From CAYSLA01 sp964431685 (lineage in GTDB: Bacteria > Armatimonadota > UBA5829), in assembly GCA_964431685.1 (NCBI GenBank), contig CAYSLA010000127.1:1-9974 (forward strand): DNA of 9,974 bases, in the 5' to 3' direction. The notes beneath the pieces were generated by a model that was not told the origin of the DNA, searched no databases, and saw only the letters and a list, made by a program, of their open reading frames with translations. Positions within the stretch are counted from its first letter, which is position 1; every line of letters starts with the position of its first letter. Of this stretch, positions 1 to 6,624 are shown piece after piece. The position numbers and the translations under genes are program-made.

Positions 1-2
1 TG

Positions 3-455
3 GGAGACGAATCCGTGGGACTTGACTTCGTCCCAATTACCGATGACAATATGAGGGCGTACCGGAATCAGATGATCCTTTCGGGCGCGTTTCCATACAT
101 CCAGGAGCGTCTTATCGACCATCCGATCTACTACTCGTATCTGAAGCACTTCGCGGGACTGAGTGGGACTCTGGCGTCGTTTGCCAGGATGAGCTCCGTC
201 GTTGGGTGCGGCGTGCTATCGAGCGCCATCTATGATACTGAGCACCGCACGCTTGTCTTTTTGCTGAACACTACGGATCTGCGGGTCGACGAAGACGTGT
301 CGCTGGATGTATCCGGTATCTCGCGTTATCCCCGTCGCACGCTGAGGGTCGAGATGTTGGACGACTACACCGGGCGTGAGTGCGCTTGCGAGGTGGGCAG
401 TGACGTCAACGTTCTCCTGGATCCTCTGCACGCTGCTGTGGTGATCATGGAATAG
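3..455 (+). CDS. C-terminal fragment of a probable glycosidase-like protein (5' end outside window)
   Basis: The frame is open from the first bases of the window to the TAG at 453-455. A GTG at 15 has no Shine-Dalgarno sequence before it, so I read this as the last ~150 residues of a longer protein. The first part (AYRNQMILSGAFPYIQ, then YYSYLKHFAGLSG) is helical and resembles the end of a TIM-barrel domain. The second part alternates strands (RTLVFLLNTTD, RTLRVEMLDDYTGRE, LDPLHAAVVIME) like the small all-beta domain that closes many glycoside hydrolases. No catalytic residue lies in the visible part. It ends 48 bases before the next start, on the same strand, so it is probably in the operon of the oxidoreductases. 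The glycosidase assignment is inferred from fold appearance and context only. Confidence 0.6.
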   Translation, partial: GDESVGLDFVPITDDNMRAYRNQMILSGAFPYIQERLIDHPIYYSYLKHFAGLSGTLASFARMSSVVGCGVLSSAIYDTEHRTLVFLLNTTDLRVDEDVSLDVSGISRYPRRTLRVEMLDDYTGRECACEVGSDVNVLLDPLHAAVVIME

Positions 456-490
456 GCGTATTGGGCGATTTGTGCCCGCGATTTGGTTGA

Positions 491-495
491 GGAGG
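491..495 (+). promoter_or_regulatory. Ribosome binding site deciding the start of the 504-1484 gene
   Basis: A GGAGG lies 8 bases before ATG 504 but only 2 bases before the in-frame ATG 498. The spacing favours 504 as the true start. An earlier in-frame TTG at 483 lies upstream of this site and can be excluded. Confidence 0.75.
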
Positions 496-503
496 AAATG
501 GTA

Positions 504-1484
504 ATGAGTGTGAATGTTGGCTTTGTAGGTTGCGGTAGTATAGCAGGCTCGCATCTCAGGGCGTATGTCGAGTGCGGCGCGAGAGTTGTTGCCGTGACTG
601 ACGCAAACACTGAAGCTGCGAGAAAGATGGGCAACGAAACCGGTGCCGACGTGTTTGAGGACTTCAAGCAGCTCTTGGACGTTGCTCGTCCCGATGTTAT
701 CAGTATCTGCACGCCGCCCGTTGCGCACGAAGAAGCCGCCGTTTATGCGCTGGCGAAAGGGGTTCACGTCCTGTGCGAGAAGCCGTTGGCCCACAGACTG
801 GAATCAGCCCGTCAGATACGTGACGCCGCACAGAAGTCAACGGCGCTCTTTATGCCAGCGTTCCGGCATCGTTTTCTGCCTGCCATTGTGGCGCTCAAGA
901 ACGTGCTGGTATCTGGCAAGGTAGGCGAGATAGTGCTTTTCAACAACGTGTTTGGCGGGCCCGCGTTCGATATGGAGCACAAGTGGTTCACCAATAAGAG
1001 TATTGCGGGCGGAGGAAGCATACTCGATACCAACAGCCATTCGATAGATCTGTTCCGGTTTCTCTTGGGTGAGATCATCGGTGAGAAGGCGGTTATGCAC
1101 AGGCACTTCAAGACAACTGACGTGGAGGATGCCGGCATACTCGCGGTAAAGGGCGCGAACGGTGCGCTCGGGTCGCTGCAGTCTTCTTTCCTGCTCGGTG
1201 TGGGGACCGCATACATCGACGTGATCGGCACTAAGGGTCAGGTCAAGTATGACTATCTGGAGCCTGACAGGATTCGCTATCGTCTGACGGGCGAAGATGA
1301 ATGGCAAGATATGTCTGTGACGCCTAGTGACGGCTTCTCCGAAGAGATCAGACACTTCCTCGGGGCAGTCGCGGGCGAGCACGCGCTGGCGTGCACGATC
1401 ACGGATGGCGTGCGCGTCATGGAGATCACGAACGCCGTATACAAAAGCAGCCAACCGGACGTGTCTGTGGAGAGCTTAACATGA
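504..1484 (+). CDS. Gfo/Idh/MocA-family NAD(P)-dependent sugar oxidoreductase
   Basis: The protein has 326 residues, within the usual 320-390 for the family, and lacks a signal peptide, so it is cytoplasmic. Residues 5-18 form the Rossmann nucleotide-binding turn (VGFVGCGSIAGSHL, with G9, G11 and A14). Asp33 at the end of the second strand suggests a preference for NAD(H). The family-defining CEKPLAH is at residues 91-97, with the conserved Lys93. The GGGSILDTNSHSIDLF stretch at 169-184 supplies the expected Asp175 and His179 of the active site, after which the C-terminal alpha/beta substrate domain follows. Family members oxidise or reduce hydroxyls of sugars, inositols or sugar acids; the substrate cannot be told here. 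It follows a glycosidase-like gene and its stop overlaps the start of a second oxidoreductase, so a role in catabolising released sugars is likely but inferred. Confidence 0.9.
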   Translation: MSVNVGFVGCGSIAGSHLRAYVECGARVVAVTDANTEAARKMGNETGADVFEDFKQLLDVARPDVISICTPPVAHEEAAVYALAKGVHVLCEKPLAHRLESARQIRDAAQKSTALFMPAFRHRFLPAIVALKNVLVSGKVGEIVLFNNVFGGPAFDMEHKWFTNKSIAGGGSILDTNSHSIDLFRFLLGEIIGEKAVMHRHFKTTDVEDAGILAVKGANGALGSLQSSFLLGVGTAYIDVIGTKGQVKYDYLEPDRIRYRLTGEDEWQDMSVTPSDGFSEEIRHFLGAVAGEHALACTITDGVRVMEITNAVYKSSQPDVSVESLT

Positions 1485-1655
1485 TGAAGATTGGTTTCAT
1501 AGATCACTATATCGATGAGTTTCACGCCAACAACTATCCAGCATGGATTCGGGAGAGTTCGTACGCGGGAATGTGCGACGTGACTTTGGCCTGGGAGGAA
1601 CTAACTCCGACAGGCAAGAAGCCCTTGAGCGAGTGGTGCCGGGAACAAGAAGTCA
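1481..1655 (+). CDS. N-terminal 58 residues of a second Gfo/Idh/MocA-like oxidoreductase (3' end lost in gap)
   Basis: Translation starts at ATG 1481 or ATG 1484, overlapping the stop of the preceding gene in the string ATGATGA, with GGAGAG at 1469-1474 as ribosome binding site. This arrangement implies translational coupling. The visible residues begin MMKIGFIDHYIDEFHANNYP and continue to SEWCREQEV. I recall this opening from a subgroup of Gfo/Idh/MocA-type oxidoreductases in which a strand and the HANNYPAW segment start the Rossmann domain; the classical GxGxxG is not visible. The remaining ~300 residues expected must lie in the gap at 1656-1755. The frame stays open through the Ns into the downstream protein, but that protein is unrelated to this family, so they should not be joined. 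The family call is moderately sure; function beyond sugar or polyol oxidoreduction is unknown. Confidence 0.65.
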
Positions 1656-1755
1656 NNNNNNNNNNNNNNNNNNNNNNNNNNNNNNNNNNNNNNNNNNNNN
1701 NNNNNNNNNNNNNNNNNNNNNNNNNNNNNNNNNNNNNNNNNNNNNNNNNNNNNNN
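1656..1755. other. Assembly gap 1 (100 N, true length unknown)
   Basis: Exactly 100 N, the customary placeholder for a gap of unknown size. It separates the start of an oxidoreductase from the middle of the first beta domain of a secreted protein. If both genes are ordinary, the true gap should hold about 0.9 kb of oxidoreductase plus at least 0.3 kb of the next gene. Confidence 0.95.
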
Positions 1756-1756
1756 C

Positions 1757-4700
1757 GCTCAGATCGAAGTGGTGCCCTATCTCAAAGCTGATGGTAACCG
1801 CATCAACGGCCAGGTGACGGTTCGCGATCTGGCGGGCCGTGACCGTGCCATTATTCTTTCCTTCCGCATTCCAATCCACCCCGGAGTTGGCAGTTGGCAA
1901 TGGGACGATGATCTCCGCAGTTCCAGGACAATCGTTGAGGGTTCGACTGTGCAGACCCTCACCATCGGCGGCAGCAATGCGAGTGGAGTGAACACGAATC
2001 CTCTCGCCAGCGGTGAGACTTACGACATAACCGTCTCAGGATTTCCGCTGGTCTCTCAGACTTTGGGGCAGACCGCGGGCTGGTGGGCGGACGCCGAGTT
2101 CGCGGAGTATTGGACCGGCACTGGCTATCCGGGCGGCACGATGACCTACCGGATGGAGAAGCCCTACAACGACAACTCTCTTTGGGACGTTCTGATCAAC
2201 GGAAATGCGGTTGACTGGTTGGGCAGCACTGACGGCACCACCTGGGCCGCTCACACCTACTCCCCCGATCACATATACAGATACTCTGTGGTCGGAACCG
2301 GTGCCTCAATCAACTTGAAGCGTACTGACTCGCTTCTTGATTCAAGAAGTGGCAGTCTGACCGCCGAGGTGGCGGCGCGAAATGAATACCTTTGGGAGTC
2401 GAAGAGGTATCAGACCACCGAACTCTACAGTTGGGATGGTCCGTACAGCCTCGGTCGCTACATATCCAAGTATCCATTCTGCTCAATGCGTTCTGCCGGC
2501 GCTGCTCTGTCAATAGCCATCCCCCTGACCCAGCCGCGCGTCTACAAGTTCAGCTATCTTCCCGTAAAGGACGGCAAGGGCTATCTCGAGGTTTCATTTG
2601 AAATCGGGCTTTCCGCAGATATGACGAAGATGCCATCTTCGGCTACGGTTGATTTTGTGATATACGCAAATGATCCCGCCTGGGGATTCCGGTCGGCGGC
2701 CGAGAACTACTACAGCATCTATCCGGAGACGTTCGAGAAACACGCGCAGCGAGAAGGCATCTGGTTCCTTGGCTTTGACGCCGATGCGGTTCCCGAACCG
2801 TGGGACTTTGGGCTGATGTTCGACGAGACGGGAACTTCTCAGGAGCTTGAGCTAAAGCACAACGAGATATTCAACATCTACTCACTGCCCTATATCGAGC
2901 AGGGGGGTGTTTGGGTTGGCTTCACCGGCTACGACAGCACCCCGACCAACACCGCGTTTCCATACGAAGCGGGTGTAAGTGCCGATGAACTGACCACGAA
3001 GTTCCTTGCAAGGCGCTCCCAGAACCCTTCCTGGAATGACGCCGTCAGTCAGTCCGCTTGCTATGATAAGGATGCCGACTGGATATGGGTGCGTTGGACG
3101 AATGCATATCCTGGCACGGGTCCGAGGGCATCGCATCTGGCGACAAACATGGATCCTGAGATGCCGGGTGGCTACGGAGAGATGCTAATGAGCGGGGTGA
3201 TTACCGACTTGGAGTCCGCTCAGGCCAGGGGGCTGAAGGTTGATGGCACATACCAGGACAGCCTGGGGTTCTATGTGACCGGACAGTGGGAGGACTACCG
3301 CAGGTCAAACTGGGTCCACTCCGACGTTCCGCTCACTTTCAGCCATACCACCAAGGCTCCTGTGCAGCTACAATCCGACAGTATGTGGGAGTTTACCAAG
3401 GCACTCTCCGATTACCTGCGGTCGCACGGAAAGCTGATGATTGCCAATACTTATCCGCCAGGTGACAAGTTCCACATCCCTTACCTGGATGAGTTTGGGA
3501 TAGAGACAGGCGGAAGTTCAGCCGTCGGCAACTTCTGGCCGTACCTCAGAGTGATGGCCCACCAGAAGCCGGTTAGTTGGCTTGACTACTATCTGATCAA
3601 TGCAACAGAGCCTCCTGGGTTCAGCAGGGACAAGGCGTTCAACCAGTGCCTCTTCTGGGGCATATATCCCGGTACCGCGGACTTTATCCTGAGTCGCACC
3701 GCGGATATTGAGGGTGTGCGTCCTTACTACAAGCAGTGGATACCCAGAATACAGGAGGTCGGTAAGGCAGGATGGGAACCGATCACGTTGGCCGAAAGCC
3801 GCACCGCCAATGTGTGGGTAGAGAGATTTGGGGACTTCTCACGCGACGGAGTAGTCTATTTCACAGTCTTCTCGACGTGGGACTTTGCGGGCAGTCAAGG
3901 TGAGATTTCGATTGACAGGCAGGCGCTGGGCATCCCGTCAGGCGCCACACTGATCAGCCACGAACTAACAACAGGGTCACTTGCGGCCTGGACGCTGGAG
4001 AGCGGCGGCGCGAGGATGAAGACGACGGTCAATCTGCCTGGCGCGATGAAATCCAGAGTCTACCGGGTTGCCACTCAGCAGGCGCTTTCCGGTGTCTACG
4101 CGGTGAAAGCCGGAGAGTACCTACACAGAGTGCTCTCGCAGATGCGGTGGTTCCTACTGCGAGATACGGGCAGCGCTCTCTACTCTGCGGCCAACTCGAT
4201 GCTTCCACAGGTGGAAGGTGTAGTGGCTCAATGCGATCAGATTCTCGAGGACAGCAACAACCGTCCCTCTGAGAGCTCGATTGCCGGCCTCAGGGACGCA
4301 GTTGCTGATCTTGTTGTCTTGATCGGGCAGTGGCCTCATGGCAAGAGCACGCAGCGCATTTGCCACGAGCAGTCTATACTTGCCTTGGAGGCTCTCCAGG
4401 GATCAATCAACATCCATCACTTCCTGCCCGCTGCCGCGACCGGCCGGCTGACTGGAAGTGTGCAGTTTGGCGACTTTGGCGGTGATGTCTCGCTAGTGCC
4501 GGTTAGGATTACGTTGATCCACGACGGCAGCCCTGTTCGAAGAGAGAGGGTGTTTCTGGGTTCCGGTGGCAACTACGCACTCGAAAACGTGGGTGCCGGA
4601 ACATACAGTGTAGAGTTTTCCGCGGGTAAGTGGCCCAAGTCTATAGTATCACCAGTGGTCGTTGTTGGAGGGTCGACCGCGTCGTGCAGCACGTCACTCA

Positions 4701-4780
4701 CAAACGGCGACCTGAACGGCGACCAAGAGATCACTACTACTGACCTGAGCGTAGTGCTGAAGAAGCCTGGTGGTTGGTAG
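1757..4780 (+). CDS. Large secreted TIM-barrel glycosidase-like protein with inserted beta module and C-terminal dockerin-like repeat (5' end lost in gap)
   Basis: 1007 residues are visible; the signal peptide and roughly the first 100 residues are presumably in gap 1. It is a clear paralogue of the gene at 7065-9602 over most of that protein's length. Shared blocks include WGFRSAA, NYY, EGIW, PWDFG, YPGTGP, PGGYG, KPVSWLDY and YPGTA. Domain order: N-terminal beta-sandwich remnant (1757-1940), an extra ~150-residue beta module (about 1940-2440), return to the beta-sandwich (to 2660), TIM-barrel-like catalytic region (about 2670-3800), all-beta domain (3800-4080), helical tail (4090-4430), CarboxypepD-reg-like domain (4441-4700), then one dockerin-type loop. 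Candidate catalytic residues shared with the paralogue are Asp codons at 3242 and 3257 (DGTYQDS) and the Glu codon at 3503 (GIETGG). I cannot place it in a numbered GH family; the hydrolase role is inferred from fold and motifs. Confidence 0.75.
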   Translation, partial: AQIEVVPYLKADGNRINGQVTVRDLAGRDRAIILSFRIPIHPGVGSWQWDDDLRSSRTIVEGSTVQTLTIGGSNASGVNTNPLASGETYDITVSGFPLVSQTLGQTAGWWADAEFAEYWTGTGYPGGTMTYRMEKPYNDNSLWDVLINGNAVDWLGSTDGTTWAAHTYSPDHIYRYSVVGTGASINLKRTDSLLDSRSGSLTAEVAARNEYLWESKRYQTTELYSWDGPYSLGRYISKYPFCSMRSAGAALSIAIPLTQPRVYKFSYLPVKDGKGYLEVSFEIGLSADMTKMPSSATVDFVIYANDPAWGFRSAAENYYSIYPETFEKHAQREGIWFLGFDADAVPEPWDFGLMFDETGTSQELELKHNEIFNIYSLPYIEQGGVWVGFTGYDSTPTNTAFPYEAGVSADELTTKFLARRSQNPSWNDAVSQSACYDKDADWIWVRWTNAYPGTGPRASHLATNMDPEMPGGYGEMLMSGVITDLESAQARGLKVDGTYQDSLGFYVTGQWEDYRRSNWVHSDVPLTFSHTTKAPVQLQSDSMWEFTKALSDYLRSHGKLMIANTYPPGDKFHIPYLDEFGIETGGSSAVGNFWPYLRVMAHQKPVSWLDYYLINATEPPGFSRDKAFNQCLFWGIYPGTADFILSRTADIEGVRPYYKQWIPRIQEVGKAGWEPITLAESRTANVWVERFGDFSRDGVVYFTVFSTWDFAGSQGEISIDRQALGIPSGATLISHELTTGSLAAWTLESGGARMKTTVNLPGAMKSRVYRVATQQALSGVYAVKAGEYLHRVLSQMRWFLLRDTGSALYSAANSMLPQVEGVVAQCDQILEDSNNRPSESSIAGLRDAVADLVVLIGQWPHGKSTQRICHEQSILALEALQGSINIHHFLPAAATGRLTGSVQFGDFGGDVSLVPVRITLIHDGSPVRRERVFLGSGGNYALENVGAGTYSVEFSAGKWPKSIVSPVVVVGGSTASCSTSLTNGDLNGDQEITTTDLSVVLKKPGGW
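4441..4700 (+). other. CarboxypepD-reg-like beta domain within the 1757-4780 gene
   Basis: The encoded stretch starts GRLTGSVQFGDFGGDVS and includes VPVRITLI, GNYALENVGAGTYSVEF and SPVVVVGGST. This is the pattern of carboxypeptidase regulatory-like / prealbumin-like modules. In Armatimonadota-type secreted proteins I recall this module directly preceding a calcium-loop repeat, as here. It probably acts as a structural or anchoring spacer. Confidence 0.7.
4703..4777 (+). other. Single dockerin-type calcium loop at the C-terminus, second repeat absent
   Basis: NGDLNGDQEITTTDLSVVLK contains a 12-position calcium loop with ligands D, N, D, E (backbone), T and D at positions 1, 3, 5, 7, 9 and 12, followed by the start of the exit helix. 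Position 6 is Gln where Gly is usual. The protein stops after KKPGGW, so only half of a two-repeat dockerin is present. It could be a natural short form or the result of a frameshift near 4760-4780. Confidence 0.65.
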
Positions 4781-4781
4781 C

Positions 4782-4795
4782 CCGGCGTGTGCCGG
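4782..4795 (+). terminator. Short hairpin just after the large glycosidase-like gene
   Basis: CCGGC-GTGT-GCCGG forms a 5-bp stem with a 4-base loop immediately after the stop codon. There is no T-run behind it, so termination here is weakly supported. Confidence 0.25.
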
Positions 4796-4815
4796 AGTTC
4801 GATGAGGGAAACCAA

Positions 4816-4824
4816 AAGGAGGTG
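4816..4824 (+). promoter_or_regulatory. Orphan strong Shine-Dalgarno sequence without a standard start codon
   Basis: AAGGAGGTG matches the anti-Shine-Dalgarno tail of 16S rRNA almost completely, better than most gene-associated sites in this window. No ATG, GTG or TTG follows at usual spacing. The codon at good spacing is ATC at 4834, which opens a 21-codon basic frame (IKLVLQRKKNKNRKTV...) ending at TAG 4897-4899. See findings. Confidence 0.4.
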
Positions 4825-4931
4825 TTCGGAAGCATCAAGTTGGTTTTGCAGCGCAAGAAGAACAAAAACCGTAAGACTGTTGGTTGCGGCCATATATAGG
4901 TAGCGCAGCCGGAAAAGGAAGGAAACAGAAG

Positions 4932-5570
4932 ATGAAACGCAAGAGTATCGTAGTAGTTTTGGCAGTGTTGGCTTTGGTGGTACTTGGTGTATCACAGGCC
5001 TGCGCGGAGTTCTGGGTTGGCAAAGGTGCAGTCGCTTACAGATACAACAATGACGGCACCTTGACCGGTATCACTGCCTCCGATTCTCGGATTGGCACCG
5101 TTCAGGGCCTGGCCTACCGCGGTGGGAATATCTATGCTTTCGACTACGGCGCTGGCGTGACGTTGAGGTTCAATGTATCGACAGGCGCGGTGGATTCGTC
5201 GTGGTCAATCACGGACTCCGTGAACAAACCTCTCGACATTACCGTTGGTCCTGACGGCAAGTTCTATCTGGTCGTGGTGACAGTGGGATGGGGCAGACAG
5301 GTAGCGCGGTACAACGCTGACGGCTCCTTTGACACGATGTTCGTGCCGAAGGGCACGAATGGNNNNNNNNNNNNNNNNNNNNNNNNNNNNNNNNNNNNNN
5401 NNNNNNNNNNNNNNNNNNNNNNNNNNNNNNNNNNNNNNNNNNNNNNNNNNNNNNNNNNNNNNATGGTCTGGACACAGGGCTTTGCTGCGGAGCCAGTGCC
5501 CGAGCCGTCATCTCTGCTGGCTGTGTTCTCGGGATTGGGAGCGCTGGCCTTCATCGGCCGCAGGAGATAA
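4932..5570 (+). CDS. Exported PEP-CTERM protein with NHL/SMP-30-like beta-propeller (internal assembly gap)
   Basis: The start is ATG 4932, preceded by the purine-rich AAGGAAGGAAACAGAAG. It gives MKRKSIVVVLAVLALVVLG and a signal peptide likely cut after SQACA (residue ~26). Residues 27-143 carry propeller-like repeats: VQGLAYRGGNIYAFDYGAG, then PLDITVGPDGKFYLV, then VARYNADGSFDTMF, in the manner of NHL or gluconolactonase-like blades. After the gap at 5363-5462 the last 35 residues end with VPEPSSLLAVFSGLGALAFI followed by GRRR: a PEP motif, a membrane helix and an Arg cluster. That is the sorting signal processed by exosortase (EpsH/XrtA type). Such proteins are displayed on or released from the cell envelope in exopolysaccharide-producing Gram-negatives. 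Joining the two halves is reasonable because this architecture is common, but the gap probably hides several further blades. No exosortase gene is in the window. Confidence 0.8.
   Translation: MKRKSIVVVLAVLALVVLGVSQACAEFWVGKGAVAYRYNNDGTLTGITASDSRIGTVQGLAYRGGNIYAFDYGAGVTLRFNVSTGAVDSSWSITDSVNKPLDITVGPDGKFYLVVVTVGWGRQVARYNADGSFDTMFVPKGTNXXXXXXXXXXXXXXXXXXXXXXXXXXXXXXXXXXMVWTQGFAAEPVPEPSSLLAVFSGLGALAFIGRRR
5363..5462. other. Assembly gap 2 (100 N) inside the PEP-CTERM gene
   Basis: Exactly 100 N. Left flank codes for propeller repeats, right flank for the end of a PEP-CTERM protein. A complete propeller would need more sequence than 33 codons, so the true gap is probably longer. Confidence 0.95.
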
Positions 5571-5952
5571 GGCAGCAGTTCACTGTTTGGGCGGGATCGC
5601 TTTGCAGAGCGGTTGTCCGTCCAGTTACAGTATTCCGCGGAGGGATCGGCGGCGATCCCTCCGCGTGGTTACCGAGTAATGTTGACTTCTTTCGCGTATA
5701 GACTGTTCTGGTTGGGGCTGGTGGCGGCCAGCTACGCGGGCCGGTATTCCGGACCGGCATTCTTCAACGACAGAGTATATCGTCTGTCAGTTCCTTAGCC
5801 ATTAACATGTATCATAGAAGCGGGGTCAATAGACCCATGGAAATACGTATTATAAAGGTTGTTAGGTCCATAAAGACAGCTTGTGCAGGGTGGATAGTAA
5901 CGACACGCTCGGCATCCATTCTGACAGTGCAGGACACGGAGGGCTATAAACA
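5571..5952. other. 382-base non-coding region between PEP-CTERM gene and prepilin
   Basis: No convincing gene. It holds a 13-bp perfect hairpin (5636-5665), two weaker inverted repeats (GCCGGT/ACCGGC at 5740-5758 and GACAGA/TCTGTC at 5769-5788), a 5-bp stem GGGTC-AATA-GACCC (5823-5836) and the palindrome AATACGTATT (5842-5851). AT-rich sequence at 5848-5856 (TATTATAAA) could serve as a -10 element for the prepilin gene but has no recognisable -35 partner. Confidence 0.6.
5636..5665 (+). terminator. Perfect 13-bp hairpin, probable terminator after the PEP-CTERM gene
   Basis: CGCGGAGGGATCG and CGATCCCTCCGCG are exact reverse complements separated by the tetraloop GCGG, starting 66 bases after the stop codon. 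The stem is GC-rich and very stable. Only a weak T content follows (TGGTTACC), so it would be a non-canonical terminator or an mRNA 3'-end stabiliser. Confidence 0.6.
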
Positions 5953-6524
5953 ATGTCTACATCAAAGAGGGGTTTCACTCTAATAGAGTTACTGGTCGTC
6001 ATTGCCATCATCGCGATTCTGGCAGCCATCCTGTTTCCCGTCTTTGCCCAGGCGCGTGAGAGGGCCAGATCCACGTCGTGCTTGTCCAACTGCAAGCAGA
6101 TTGGACTGGGGCTGATGATGTACATAGAAGACTCTGACGGTATCTTCTTCAACCAGGTCTACCCGAGTCCAAAGGCCTGGGCAACACCCGGGATACTGGT
6201 GCACTGGACCGAAGTGCTGATGCCCTACATCAAGAGCACAGGGGTCTTCGCGTGTCCGTCTTACCGGGAAGCAATGGATGTTGCATACTACACAAGGCCG
6301 AGCTATCCGATCGGTTACGGCTTCAATGAACGTCTACTGGGCCGATACAGGACTTACACCAACGTTCCATTGTCGCAGGATATGCTGAAGGCGCCTTCGG
6401 AAGTCGGGTTGATCGCCGATTCTGAGTTCACCTGGGCAAGCCACGTGGGGTATCCCCTCGACCTGAACAGTGATGGCACCTATGAGTGGTACTGGCCGTC
6501 CAGCCGTGAGGGAACTGTATATCG
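5953..6524 (+). CDS. Type II secretion/type IV pilus-like prepilin, copy A (3' end lost in gap)
   Basis: ATG 5953 is preceded by GGAGGG at 5938-5943, 9 bases upstream. Residues 1-7 (MSTSKRG) are the leader; cleavage by prepilin peptidase is expected between Gly7 and Phe8, giving FTLIELLVVIAIIAILAAIL with the conserved Glu at +5, which is the membrane and assembly helix. The FPVFAQARERAR that follows is typical of the expanded prepilin-like family of Armatimonadota. A Cys-containing region (TSCLSNCKQIGLGLMMYIED, then VFACPS) and an acidic loop DLNSDGTYE (residues 170-178) resemble the pseudopilin globular domain with a calcium-type loop. 190 residues are visible. The segment from residue 116 is repeated after the gap, so this gene most likely ends inside the gap. 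Such prepilins may build surface fibres or serve secretion; the exact role is unknown. Confidence 0.85.
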
Positions 6525-6624
6525 NNNNNNNNNNNNNNNNNNNNNNNNNNNNNNNNNNNNNNNNNNNNNNNNNNNNNNNNNNNNNNNNNNNNNNNNNNNN
6601 NNNNNNNNNNNNNNNNNNNNNNNN
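6525..6624. other. Assembly gap 3 (100 N) between two homologous prepilin pieces
   Basis: Exactly 100 N. Both flanks encode the same ~76-residue prepilin segment. If two full-length genes are present, the gap should hold about 57 codons ending copy A, an intergenic stretch and about 115 codons opening copy B, so more than 500 bases. Confidence 0.9.

Noticed and set aside
216..794. 192-codon open frame on the minus strand
   Set aside because: It overlaps the 3-455 fragment and the well-supported oxidoreductase on the other strand, crosses their intergenic gap, and shows no recognisable domain.
5682..5702. TTGACT followed by TATAGA, considered as a promoter for the prepilin
   Set aside because: The spacer is only 9 bases, far too short for sigma-70.
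5613..5798. 61-codon + strand frame between the PEP-CTERM gene and the prepilin
   Set aside because: It runs through the 13-bp hairpin and both inverted repeats and has no ribosome binding site.
5921..5950. CTGACA and TATAAA with 18-base spacing just before the prepilin start
   Set aside because: The transcript would start inside the coding region and leave out the ribosome binding site at 5938-5943.
1656..6624. Frame preservation across all three N runs as evidence that the genes are continuous
   Set aside because: The runs are exactly 100 N, a placeholder length. Chance preservation is one in three for each, and for two of the gaps the flanking sequence contradicts continuity.
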